DNA from: Pseudomonadota bacterium
Lineage (GTDB): Bacteria > Myxococcota_A > UBA796 > SXON01
Length of the DNA: 50,443 nt
Assembly: GCA_005778355.1 (NCBI GenBank)
Contig: SXON01000115.1
Coordinates: 1 to 50,443 of the forward strand
Direction: 5' to 3'
Part shown: piece after piece, positions 8,521-16,838 of the stretch
How positions within the stretch are numbered: the first letter of the stretch is position 1
How the letters are laid out: each line of letters opens with the position of its first letter
Program-made: the position numbers and the translations under genes
The notes under the pieces: generated by a model
What the model was told of the DNA's origin: nothing
Database searches by the model: none
What the model saw: the letters and a program-made list of their open reading frames with translations, nothing else

Positions 8521-9227
8521 CGCCACCGGCGTGACTCCAGCGAGCGGAAGGTGAGGAACAAGAAACACCCGGCGAAGGCGAGGAAGTAGAACACGTCGGC
8601 GCTATCGATCACGCCCCGGTTGAAGCTCTCGAGATGGCTCAGCACGCCGAAGGGCTGGATCTTCGCCGCCAGTTCGTCTCCCACCAGGGCCTCGGCGCGG
8701 CCGACGAGCCAGAAGGGCATCAGCATGACGATGCCGATGAGGCCTGCGGCGAGCTGATCGTCGACGAGCGACGACGAGAAGAGTCCCGCCGCGCAGAAGG
8801 CCGCCGCCACCCCGAAGAGCCCGAGGTAGGTGGTGAGCACCACGCCCCAGTCAGGGTCGCCGTAGTAGGCAAGGATCAAAGGGAGGATCAGCGTGCCGAG
8901 AAACATCAGCAGGCAGAGGGTGAGCGAGGCCAGCCACTTCCCCAGCACCAGTGCCATCGGCGACACCGGCGAGGTGAGCAACATCTCGAGCGTGCCCTGG
9001 CGTCGCTCCTCGGCGAAGTGGCGCATCGTGAGCATCGGCAACACGAAGAGCTCGGCGATCGCGAGATTGCTCGCCAGGACGCGCATTGACGCCTCGCCGG
9101 TGAGCGTGATGCCTAGGTAGAAGAAGAGCCCCGCGAGGAACATGAAGACGGCGAGGAAGGCGTACGCGGTGGGGTTGACCGCGTAGACCCGCAGCTCTTT
9201 CTTCCAGATGGTGAGCACGCCTCTCAT
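8517..9227 (-). CDS. ABC-2 type transporter permease, GldF-like
   Basis: A 236-residue inner-membrane permease. It begins MRGVLTIWKKELRVY, the cytosolic coupling start typical of ABC-2 permeases, then shows about six hydrophobic helices (AYAFLAVFMFLAGLFFYLG; LTLCLLMFLGTLILPLILAYY; LAAGLIGIVMLMPFWLVG; FYFLAFAGCFLFL). The family segment RHFAEERRQGTLEMLLTSPV is present. The ATG at 9227 overlaps the ATPase stop as ATGA. It should pair with the ATPase just upstream. The substrate is not known. Confidence 0.93.
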   Translation of the reverse strand: MRGVLTIWKKELRVYAVNPTAYAFLAVFMFLAGLFFYLGITLTGEASMRVLASNLAIAELFVLPMLTMRHFAEERRQGTLEMLLTSPVSPMALVLGKWLASLTLCLLMFLGTLILPLILAYYGDPDWGVVLTTYLGLFGVAAAFCAAGLFSSSLVDDQLAAGLIGIVMLMPFWLVGRAEALVGDELAAKIQPFGVLSHLESFNRGVIDSADVFYFLAFAGCFLFLTFRSLESRRWR

Positions 9228-10150
9228 GCGACGCCCTCGCGGCCGACAATATCGATGAAGGCTTCCTCGAGTGAGGGAAGCCGGGACTCCAGCGCGCGCA
9301 GGCGGAACTCGCCAGCGGCCGCACGAGCCGCGAGCATCTCGCGAGGGTCGACCGGCGCCCGCACTCGAAACGCCGCCCAGCCGTCGACCGGCCCGACAGG
9401 CTCCACCAGTTCCACGCCCGGCAAGCTGCCGAGCCGGGGGCCGTCGATGCCCTGCACCTCGACATAGGTGTACGCCCCGCCGCGAGCCCTGCCGCGAATG
9501 CTGGCGATGTTGCCCTCGGCCACGAGGCGTCCCTTGTTGATCACCACGGCGCGTGGGCACACCGCCTCCACCTCGGAGAGGATGTGGGTGGAAAGGATCA
9601 CCGTGTGCGATCCAGCCAGCTCCTTGATGAGGTCGCGGATGCCCACCACCTGCGCGGGGTCGAGGCCGCTGGTGGGCTCGTCGAGGATGAGCCCCGGGGG
9701 GTCGTGCACGATGGCCTGGGCGAGGCCGACGCGTTGGCGGTAGCCCTTCGACAGGGAGCCTAGGAGGCGTTTCTCCCATCCACGCAAGCCGACGCGCTCC
9801 ATCACCTCGCCGGTCCGGGAGGCCCGTCGCGGCCGCTCCACGCCGCGGAGCTCGGCGCAGAACAGCAGATAGTCGCCCACCGTGAGCTCTGGGTAGAGTG
9901 GCGGCGTCTCCGGCAGGTAGCCCACCCGCGAACGCACGGCGTAGGGGTCGTCGAACACGTCGAAGCCCGCCACCTTCACCTCGCCGGACGTGGCCGGGAT
10001 GAAGCCGGTGAGGATCCGCATGGTCGTGGTCTTGCCGGCGCCGTTGGGCCCGAGGAAACCCACCACCTCGCCTCGCTGCACCTCGAAGCTCACGCCGCTC
10101 ACCGCCACGCGGGGGCCCCAGGCCTTGTGCAGGTCAACGACAGAGATCAT
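9224..10150 (-). CDS. ABC transporter ATP-binding protein, GldA-like
   Basis: A 308-residue ATPase that would power the neighbouring ABC-2 permease. Walker A is GPNGAGKT (34-41), the signature is LSKGYRQR (133-140), and Walker B is LILDEPT (154-160), followed by SGLDPAQ and the switch histidine in LSTHIL. A C-terminal regulatory region of about 90 residues (VEVQGIDGPRL...) is typical of this subfamily. I chose the ATG at 10150 because MISVVDLHKAWG aligns with family starts. It is first in the gene train leading to the cytochrome and tsaD. A promoter should lie in the 25 bases before the divergent gene at 10176 or inside that gene. Confidence 0.96.
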   Translation of the reverse strand: MISVVDLHKAWGPRVAVSGVSFEVQRGEVVGFLGPNGAGKTTTMRILTGFIPATSGEVKVAGFDVFDDPYAVRSRVGYLPETPPLYPELTVGDYLLFCAELRGVERPRRASRTGEVMERVGLRGWEKRLLGSLSKGYRQRVGLAQAIVHDPPGLILDEPTSGLDPAQVVGIRDLIKELAGSHTVILSTHILSEVEAVCPRAVVINKGRLVAEGNIASIRGRARGGAYTYVEVQGIDGPRLGSLPGVELVEPVGPVDGWAAFRVRAPVDPREMLAARAAAGEFRLRALESRLPSLEEAFIDIVGREGVA

Positions 10151-10175
10151 GGCCGGCGCGGTTAACCGGTCCCTC

Positions 10176-10661
10176 ATGTGGTGGATGGCGCTCACGACGG
10201 CGCTCGCCGATCCGGTCGAACGGGTGGTCGTTTTCGCCGGCGACCGCATCGTCACCCAGACGGACGTGGCGTTTGAGGCCTTCTTCTCGCCTCGTGATCT
10301 CAGCCCCGTCCCCGCGTTTGAGGACGAGAGCTACACGGTGGAAGACAAGCTGGTCGACATCGCCCTCGCTCGCGCCCTCGCCGGCGACCTCGTGATCTTC
10401 CGCCCTTCCGACGCCGAGGTTCGAGCGCGACGCGACGCGTTCCTCGCCAGCTTCGCCGAGCCCGAGGAAGGGCGGCGTCGCCTCGCGGACTGGGGCTTCG
10501 ACGGCGAGGAGTTCCTTGGTTTCCTGTACTCGCGAATGGTGGCGGAGCGCTGCGTGCTCCGAAGCGTGGTGGCGAGCACCTCGGGTGCCGACTGGCCCGA
10601 GCGTTACCAGGCGTGGAGGTCGGAGCTCCGTCGCCGCGCCCCGGTGCGGCGGGCGCCGTGA
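10176..10661 (+). CDS. Small exported SurA-like chaperone-domain protein
   Basis: A 161-residue protein beginning with a short hydrophobic leader (MWWMALTTALA, likely cut before DP). The mature start VERVVVFAGDRIVTQTDVAFEA resembles the N-terminal region of SurA/parvulin chaperones (VNGxVIxxSDV). The next 100 residues look helical, with LADWGFDGEEFLGFLYSRMVAE like the SurA helical core. No PPIase domain is present, so it is at most the chaperone part. The leader has no positive charge, which is unusual. It overlaps rimI by four bases (GTGA). Role in outer-membrane protein handling is inference. Confidence 0.65.
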   Translation: MWWMALTTALADPVERVVVFAGDRIVTQTDVAFEAFFSPRDLSPVPAFEDESYTVEDKLVDIALARALAGDLVIFRPSDAEVRARRDAFLASFAEPEEGRRRLADWGFDGEEFLGFLYSRMVAERCVLRSVVASTSGADWPERYQAWRSELRRRAPVRRAP

Positions 10662-11107
10662 CCGCGACGCCCACCCCCCCAATCCGCGAGGCGACGGCGG
10701 CCGACGTCGAACGCCTTCTGGAGTTGCAGCGCCTCTGCTTCGGCGCCGAGGCATGGACACGAGGCATGGTCGAGGAAGAGTTGCGACGGCCGGGCTCGAT
10801 CTTCCTCGTCGCCGGGAATCTGATCGAGGGGTTCGCCTGCGCCTGGGCGGTGATGGACGAGCTTCACCTCCTGCAGATCGCAGTGCACCCCGGTTCGCGA
10901 CGATCCGGCCTCGCCTCGCGACTACACGCCTCGCTACTCGACGCCGCGCGCCGCCACGCTACGGCCGGGTGGCTCGAGGTTCGCGCCGACAACGTGGGCG
11001 CCATCGCCTTCTACGCGGGCCTCCGCTGGGAGATCGTCGGAAAACGTCCGCGGTACTACGCCGACGGTTGCGATGCCTTGGTGTATCGCCTACCGACGTT
11101 GAACTAG
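10658..11107 (+). CDS. rimI: GNAT acetyltransferase, RimI-like
   Basis: A 149-residue GCN5-related N-acetyltransferase. Start IREATAADVERLLELQRLCF, the acetyl-CoA segment LHLLQIAVHPGSRRSGLASRL (Q/RxxGxG/A-like loop) and the C-terminal LEVRADNVGAIAFYAGLRWEIVGKRPRYY match RimI, which acetylates the N-terminus of ribosomal protein S18. The GTG at 10658 overlaps the upstream stop as GTGA. RimI assignment over other GNATs rests on the last motif; related peptide acetyltransferases remain possible. Its TAG stop is interlocked with that of the convergent gene. Confidence 0.85.
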   Translation: MTATPTPPIREATAADVERLLELQRLCFGAEAWTRGMVEEELRRPGSIFLVAGNLIEGFACAWAVMDELHLLQIAVHPGSRRSGLASRLHASLLDAARRHATAGWLEVRADNVGAIAFYAGLRWEIVGKRPRYYADGCDALVYRLPTLN

Positions 11108-12060
11108 TAGCCCGCAGCGTACCGGAAGGTCTTCTTGACCGGGAAGTCCTTGGCGATCTTGCCGAAGGTCCACGCCCCGACCACTCGACCGATGCAAGCC
11201 TCCACCTCGGCGTCGGCCTGCGCGAGGGGATCGACCTTCACCTTCTTGACGGTGCCCTCGGGCTGAATCGTGAAGGACACCTTGAAGTCACCCTTGAAGC
11301 TCTCGTCGAGGCGCAACCGCTGCTGCACGCAGGTTTCCACCTGCGGCGAGTAGGCGGCAATGACCTCCTTGGCCATGGCGAAGATCGCCTCCTCGTCCTT
11401 CAAAACGTCGGTGGCGACTCGCGTGACGCCAATGTCGACCTTGCCGAGAGACACGCCGCCCTGACCACCGCCATCGACACCCACGGCCATGTCGCCCCCG
11501 CCCGCAGCCGTGGGCACGTACTTCACGGCGTGCTTGGACGGCGCATTTCCTCCACCCTCGACGGCCGCGGCAGGGAGCGCGGCCTCGGTGGGGTCGACTT
11601 GGCGCGGTCGGGGAGCCCGGCTTCCGCCCGTCTTGCTGGCCACCACGCCGCCGTCGGCAGGCTGCGCCTTGACCGCCGCACTCGCCGCCGTGGGGACGTA
11701 GGGTTCGTCGATGTCGTAGACGAGCTCCTCTTCCTGGCGCTGCAGCTCCAGGTAGGCGACGGCCCCCGCGCTCAGGAAGAGCAGACCGAGAACGCCGGTG
11801 AGCAGGCCGCGGCGCCGCTTGGCAACCTTCGCGACCTTCGCCGCCTCCGCCTCGTGCTTCTTGCGCATCTCGAGGCCGGGATCGGTCGGCGCCTCCTCCC
11901 CGGGGATCTCGAGCATGCAGTGCGGGCAGTTGCCCCCAGCGCGCGCCAAGTCGGGCGGAACGACCCCCTTGCAGAAGGGGCAGACAGGCGCTGGCTTGGC
12001 GTGTGCAACCACGGTGGCGTGCGAAGGTAGCAAGCTGGGCTGCGTATCGGCAACGGCCAT
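11104..12060 (-). CDS. AgmX/PglI-type C-terminal domain protein with zinc ribbon and membrane helix
   Basis: A 318-residue protein in three parts. Residues about 27-50 form a zinc ribbon (CPFCKGVVPP...NCPHC). A Lys/Arg-rich stretch precedes one membrane helix (about 85-105, GLLTGVLGLLFLSAGAVAYL). A Pro/Ala/Gly linker leads to a C-terminal domain with two Cys (VETCVQQRL, VEACIGRVV) and the TonB-like VSFTIQPEGTVKKVKVD, ending WTFGKI..FRY, as in AgmX/PglI C-terminal domains of myxobacteria, linked there to motility or envelope energy transfer. It is last of a three-gene minus-strand set. Its TAG stop shares the palindrome CTAG with the rimI stop. Confidence 0.8.
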   Translation of the reverse strand: MAVADTQPSLLPSHATVVAHAKPAPVCPFCKGVVPPDLARAGGNCPHCMLEIPGEEAPTDPGLEMRKKHEAEAAKVAKVAKRRRGLLTGVLGLLFLSAGAVAYLELQRQEEELVYDIDEPYVPTAASAAVKAQPADGGVVASKTGGSRAPRPRQVDPTEAALPAAAVEGGGNAPSKHAVKYVPTAAGGGDMAVGVDGGGQGGVSLGKVDIGVTRVATDVLKDEEAIFAMAKEVIAAYSPQVETCVQQRLRLDESFKGDFKVSFTIQPEGTVKKVKVDPLAQADAEVEACIGRVVGAWTFGKIAKDFPVKKTFRYAAGY

Positions 12061-12066
12061 GCGCGA

Positions 12067-12942
12067 CTACAGGGGCCCGGAAATCTTGGGGCCCTGCCAG
12101 TCCGTCATGCCGCCAATGACGTTGTACACGTGGGATGCCCCGATGCTCGTCATGAACTCCGCTGCGGCGGCGGATCGTCCCCCACCCTGGCACACGAATA
12201 CGATGTGGGTCGTCTGGCCGAGCTCGGCGTAGCGGTGCGGCAGCTCGTCCACCGGGATGAAGTGGCGCGCGAGGCCGCTGCGCTCTCGCTCGACCTCTCC
12301 CCGCGTGCGCACGTCGACCAGGATGAAGGGGCTGTCGGCCTCCTCGAGCAGGGTCATGGCCTCCTTGCTGTCGACGTCCTTCACCGCAGCGGGCATCGCG
12401 CCCGGCGTGCGCAGGTTGGTGTCACCCACCGGGTGCTCGACCACCGGCGCCACCGGCGGAGGCGCCGCACGCCCCTCGACGCCGGACACCAGGTCGATGA
12501 GGCGCTCCACGTCGGGCAGCCCCCGCTCCGAGAGCTTGACGTTGCCGTCCTTGCCGATGATCACCACCTGGTCGCGACAACGCGGCAGCACGCGACCCGA
12601 GGCCCGGTAGCCGCGCGCCGCCATCGCAAACGGATCGTAGAGGAGGAAGAACTCGAGGCCTACCTCCTGCCGCCAGGCGCGGAGTGCGTCGGTGCGGGAG
12701 GTATTGACGCCAAAAACGGCGCAGTCGAGCGACTCGAAGCGCGCCCGTTGCGCGTCGAGGCGCCGCGCCCACGTGGCGGTTGGCTCGTCGAGCGACTGAA
12801 AAAACACGAGGAGCACGTGGAGGTGATCCTTGAAGTCCGGCAGCTTGATCCACGTGCCATCGTCGGCGGTGAGCGACAGGCCAGTGGCGGGCGTGCCGGA
12901 AGCGCGGGGCTTCCAGCGGACGAGATCGACGAGGCTCGGCAT
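12067..12942 (-). CDS. Peroxiredoxin-like domain fused to a C-terminal rhodanese domain
   Basis: A 291-residue two-domain protein. Residues about 15-155 have an AhpC/TSA-like thioredoxin fold (GLSLTADDGTWIKLPDF, VLLVFFQSLDEPTATW, FLLYDPFAMAARGYRA, VVIIGKDGNVKL). At the place of the peroxidatic Cys (PxxxTxxC) there is only SLDEPTAT, so normal peroxidase chemistry is unlikely. Residues about 190-288 are a rhodanese domain with LVDVRTRGEVE and an active loop CQGGGRS (Cys251), so sulfur transfer is plausible. It lies 39 bases after the DUF4388 gene and six before the AgmX-like gene on the same strand. Confidence 0.82.
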   Translation of the reverse strand: MPSLVDLVRWKPRASGTPATGLSLTADDGTWIKLPDFKDHLHVLLVFFQSLDEPTATWARRLDAQRARFESLDCAVFGVNTSRTDALRAWRQEVGLEFFLLYDPFAMAARGYRASGRVLPRCRDQVVIIGKDGNVKLSERGLPDVERLIDLVSGVEGRAAPPPVAPVVEHPVGDTNLRTPGAMPAAVKDVDSKEAMTLLEEADSPFILVDVRTRGEVERERSGLARHFIPVDELPHRYAELGQTTHIVFVCQGGGRSAAAAEFMTSIGASHVYNVIGGMTDWQGPKISGPL

Positions 12943-12981
12943 GGCGCCCCGCTATCGTGACGCGCGCCCCGGCGCGGCGCC

Positions 12982-15015
12982 CTACCCGCTCAACTCGGCG
13001 CGGGCCTCGTCCCGGCGCCGCAGCGCCTCGAGGAGCAAGAACTCCGAGGATCCATGGATGTTGGTGGCTCCGCTGTCTTCGAAACGAACTTCGAAACGGC
13101 CGTCGGATAGCGTGGCGATCGAGAAAAGCGCCTCCTCGCCCGCGCGCCGACCGTACTGCCCGGCAACGATCTGGCCGTCACGAACCTGGATGCCACCAGG
13201 TTCCGCTGCGCCGGTGACCTGGACCACCGCCGTCTTGCCACCGAGCGTCAGCGTCTGGAGGAGGTCGATGAGCGACAGGTCGGCCAGTGTGCCGGTGATG
13301 CCCACCGAGGCCTGCGGGCGTCGAGCGACGGCTCGCCGGAGTTTCGCCACGACGACGTCCGGGTGAATCGGCTTTTCAAGAACGTCTTCAGCGCCCAGCT
13401 CGAGGCCGCGGGCCACGTCGCGCGCCCCGCCCTTGTCGGTGAGCAGGATCACAGGGATGTGTCGCGTGGATTCAAGCCGCCGCAGCTCGAGCAGGAGCGA
13501 GATCCCGTCCTTCCGGGGAAGGCGCTGGTTCGCGATGATCGCGGCGGGGATCAGGTTGCGCGCGAGTTGAGCCGCCTGCTCGCCGTCGGCCGCCACCACG
13601 ACGTCGAAGCCGGCGGCGCCGAGCCGAGCCTCCAGGGCCGTGAGCACAGCAGCCTCTCTCTCAGCCAGCACCACCGCGCTTGATCCCCCGCCTCCCGCCG
13701 CCACCTGGTGACGCAAGCCCTGGCGGCGAAGCACCTGCGCGAGCGCCCGGAGCACCCGCGCGTCGTGCCGGGCGGCCTCGGCTCCAAGCGCCTGCACCGG
13801 GTCGCCCCCGTCGAGCACCGCCGCGCGCACCGCGGCGCGTGCTGTGTACAGGATCTCCACGCGCAGGTCGCGACCGGGACCCTCCTGCCCGCTCAGTCGC
13901 CGCTCCACCGCGGTGAACAACTCCCCGAGGTCCCACGGGGGGTCGAACTGCCGAAGCACGGTCAGGGCGAGCGCGAAGCGACGACCTTCGTCCTGAGTGT
14001 CGAGTACGCCCGTGATAATGCTCAGCTCGTCGAGATCCGCGAATAACGCACCGAGTTGTACGGCATCGCGGTCCTCCGGCCTCAGATCGAGCTCCTCCGC
14101 CAGCGCCACGCAGATGCGCGTGGTGCGGCGAACGCGGGCTCGGGCGTCCATCTGGCGCCCCTCCCCAGCGAGCAGGAGGAACTCCAGCATGCCGAGGAAG
14201 AAATGTCGGCTCCGATCCTCTGGAATGGCCGAACGCCCTCCCACGCCGAAGCCATCGACGGCGCACACGCGCAAGCCGGGGCAGGTGCGTCGCCAGCCAA
14301 CGATGTATGGCTCGAGCGACCGAGCGACCGCCCGGCGAAAAAATAGACGGACGGGCCGATCGGCCGTCAAGAGCGCGGCCACCGCGTCGGGATCGCTCAC
14401 CACTTCGGCATCCCCACCCTCGAGTGCGTCCATCCGGCGCACCGCGTTGCCAAGCTCCGCGTGGGGCTCGACCACGATGGTGATGGGCTCGTCGGGGTCG
14501 AGCTCGCGCAGCTCCGGGAGCCGCCGCAGGGCGGTCGACGAGGTCTCCCCGCCGCCCACCTGGGGTACTGCCCGCTCCACTAGCCGCCGCAAGGCTGGCT
14601 TTGACGCCACGAAAAGCCGAAGGCGTGAGGCATTGGCGGCCGCCTGCACCTGGCGCAGGGCGGGAAGGTCCGTCGGGTCGGCCGTCAAGAGCGACAGCAC
14701 TCGCTTCTCGGGGTCGAGGAAGGTGGGAACGAGGAGCCTGTCGCGCATCAGTTGCGGCGGCAACAGCGCCACGACGTCGGGGCCGATCTGCAAGCGCTCC
14801 ACTCGATCATCGGGGACGAGGTTGAGTCGAAACTGCTGGGCGAGCGCGCGCGCCAGGCCCGCCTCGTCCAGGAGTCCCATGGCGACCGCGAGCTCGCCGA
14901 AGCGCATCCCCGCCCCGACCGCGCCGTCGGCCAGCCGGGAAAGCACCTGATCGACGTCGACCGGGCGCAGCAGGCCCAGGTTGACGCAGATCTCGCCCAG
15001 GGGGGTGTGGCTCAT
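12982..15015 (-). CDS. MshEN-like / degenerate receiver / DUF4388 regulatory protein
   Basis: A 677-residue cytosolic protein. Residues 1-150 resemble the MshEN/GspE N-terminal domain (LGEICVNLGLL, FGELAVAMGLLDEAGLARALAQQF), a fold that often binds c-di-GMP. A helical middle follows. At about 450-565 is a receiver-like domain (VVLAEREAAVLTAL, IIANQRLPRKDGISLLLELR, VLEKPI) in which the phospho-acceptor Asp is Asn and the acidic pair is reduced, so it probably cannot be phosphorylated in the usual way. The C-terminus is a DUF4388 domain (GTLADLSLIDLLQTLTLGGKTAVVQV). The start at 15015 has a good AAGGAG-type site upstream. Confidence 0.82.
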   Translation of the reverse strand: MSHTPLGEICVNLGLLRPVDVDQVLSRLADGAVGAGMRFGELAVAMGLLDEAGLARALAQQFRLNLVPDDRVERLQIGPDVVALLPPQLMRDRLLVPTFLDPEKRVLSLLTADPTDLPALRQVQAAANASRLRLFVASKPALRRLVERAVPQVGGGETSSTALRRLPELRELDPDEPITIVVEPHAELGNAVRRMDALEGGDAEVVSDPDAVAALLTADRPVRLFFRRAVARSLEPYIVGWRRTCPGLRVCAVDGFGVGGRSAIPEDRSRHFFLGMLEFLLLAGEGRQMDARARVRRTTRICVALAEELDLRPEDRDAVQLGALFADLDELSIITGVLDTQDEGRRFALALTVLRQFDPPWDLGELFTAVERRLSGQEGPGRDLRVEILYTARAAVRAAVLDGGDPVQALGAEAARHDARVLRALAQVLRRQGLRHQVAAGGGGSSAVVLAEREAAVLTALEARLGAAGFDVVVAADGEQAAQLARNLIPAAIIANQRLPRKDGISLLLELRRLESTRHIPVILLTDKGGARDVARGLELGAEDVLEKPIHPDVVVAKLRRAVARRPQASVGITGTLADLSLIDLLQTLTLGGKTAVVQVTGAAEPGGIQVRDGQIVAGQYGRRAGEEALFSIATLSDGRFEVRFEDSGATNIHGSSEFLLLEALRRRDEARAELSG

Positions 15016-15077
15016 CTCCGACTCCTTATTCGGCCCGGGTCGCCGCGTCCGCGCCAACGCGCCGGGGATACAAGGCC

Positions 15078-16838
15078 GTGATGCGGCTCTCCCGCCCCTC
15101 CGACCGCGCCGCTTCCGACGCCACCCGCGCCCAACTCACCGCGACCAACCGGCTCAAAGATGCGTTCGCGGCGTTGCTGAAAGACGCCAAAGCCGCGCGC
15201 ATGTACCAGGGCTTGCAGGCCGACCAGACCGCCAAACGCGACCGTTTCCAGAGCGTCTACCTGGGAGGAATCCGCGACGCGCTGGCCGAAGTGCCGATGG
15301 TGATGCTCGAGGTCACCCCCGACGCTCTGTTCTTCGGCGACGCGGTCGTGCTCGAAGGCAGCGAGCGCCGAGGCGACGTGCTGGAGGTGCTGTTCTCCGA
15401 GGGTCTGCGCACCCTGTCGATCGAGGCAGGCGCGAGTGACGACGAGTTGCTCACGATGGCGCGGCTGATGCTCACGCCCTGGCACGAGCACACCGCCAGC
15501 GAGCCCGACCTGGTCACCACCGCCTGGCAGGCCGACTTCGCCCACGTTTACTTCGAAGTGGTCGACAGCCTGGCGGATCGCGAGGACGAGGATCACGGCG
15601 AGAGCCCGGTCGTCCGGGAGCTGCTCGGACTCGTCAAGGAGATGAACCTCCGGGCCAAGGAGGACGACGACCTCGCCCGGATGCGGCAGAACGAGTTCGC
15701 CGTGCTGCTTCGGCTGCAAGACCACGTCCAGTTCGACGGCACGACGGGCGAGGAACTACCGCGTATCGAGGCGAATATCAGTCCCGGCCTCGCTGCCGAA
15801 GTCCGCGCGCTGCGTGACAACGCCGACCTCGATGGGGCCGACGTCGCTGGCCTGCTCACCGCCTGCCTGGAGCACTGTGACGACCCACGCCGCGCGCGCG
15901 TCGTGGGCGAGGCCATCTTCTCCTACCTCGTGAACGCGCTCGCCTCGGGGTCTTCGGCGGAGCACCTCGTCCATCGCGCACAGGAGCTGCTCGACGAGGA
16001 GCTCACCCCGAACCTGCCGCATCGCGACACCGTGCGCGAGTCGGCCACGGTCATGGCGCAGGAGCCGCTGCAGTCTCGCCTGGGTCGGATGTTTAGCTCT
16101 TTCGAGCCGAAACAGGCCTTCGGCACCGCATTCTCGCTGTTCTCCCTCCTCCCCGGTGAAGACGAGGCCATCGCGCTCGCCGAGGCGCTGCCGCTCTGGG
16201 CGGTCCGCGTGCTCGCCGACACCGTGCTCCTACGTGCGGCCCCGGAACCCCTCGTGGCCATCGACGTGCCCAAGCGTTTCTGCCAGGGGCAGAGCAAGGG
16301 CTCGGTGCTTCTCGGCTTGGCCATGATCGCGCGGCAAGAGGACCCCCGACTGATCGAGTCGGTCTTGGCCCATGTGAAGAGCGACCACGACGAGGTGCGC
16401 GAGGCCGCGCTCCTAGCCCTGCGCGCCCAGCAAACACCACGGGTTCGAGAGGCGGTTCGAAAGGCACTTTTCGACCCGGCCGAGTCGGTGCGCATGGAGG
16501 CCTTACGATACTGCGTGGCCTACCGCGACGCCGAGATAGCGACCGGCCTCGAATCTAGGCTCTGCGACCGCGCGCTCGGAGACATCAGCGTGGTGGAGCT
16601 TCGCGGTCTCTGCATTGCCTACGCGAGACTCGCGCCCGATCGAGCCGAGCCTCTGCTCGGCGACTTCGCGCTGGGGCGCCGGGAACCGACCCACCCCGAG
16701 CTTCCCCGCCTTGCCCTGCACGGCCTTCGCGCGGCCGCGACCCCCACCGCCCGCTCCCTCGTAGAGCGCATCACGCACACGATTCCCGCGCTGACCGACG
16801 AGGCGCAGAACCTGCTCACACACTGGAGCCGCGCGTGA
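15078..16838 (+). CDS. HEAT-repeat-like helical protein
   Basis: A 586-residue protein (GTG at 15078, or ATG at 15081). The first 200 residues contain MVMLEVTPDALFFGDAVVLEG, a pattern also seen in the paired gene at 16835 (ELDQGVLVINGTPV). From about 400 on, short helical repeats resemble HEAT/PBS lyase repeats (HVKSDHDEVREAALLALRAQ, FDPAESVRMEALRYCVAYRD). No enzyme motif or membrane segment was seen. It overlaps the next gene by four bases (GTGA), so the two are likely translated together. A scaffold role is inference. Confidence 0.75.
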   Translation: MMRLSRPSDRAASDATRAQLTATNRLKDAFAALLKDAKAARMYQGLQADQTAKRDRFQSVYLGGIRDALAEVPMVMLEVTPDALFFGDAVVLEGSERRGDVLEVLFSEGLRTLSIEAGASDDELLTMARLMLTPWHEHTASEPDLVTTAWQADFAHVYFEVVDSLADREDEDHGESPVVRELLGLVKEMNLRAKEDDDLARMRQNEFAVLLRLQDHVQFDGTTGEELPRIEANISPGLAAEVRALRDNADLDGADVAGLLTACLEHCDDPRRARVVGEAIFSYLVNALASGSSAEHLVHRAQELLDEELTPNLPHRDTVRESATVMAQEPLQSRLGRMFSSFEPKQAFGTAFSLFSLLPGEDEAIALAEALPLWAVRVLADTVLLRAAPEPLVAIDVPKRFCQGQSKGSVLLGLAMIARQEDPRLIESVLAHVKSDHDEVREAALLALRAQQTPRVREAVRKALFDPAESVRMEALRYCVAYRDAEIATGLESRLCDRALGDISVVELRGLCIAYARLAPDRAEPLLGDFALGRREPTHPELPRLALHGLRAAATPTARSLVERITHTIPALTDEAQNLLTHWSRA

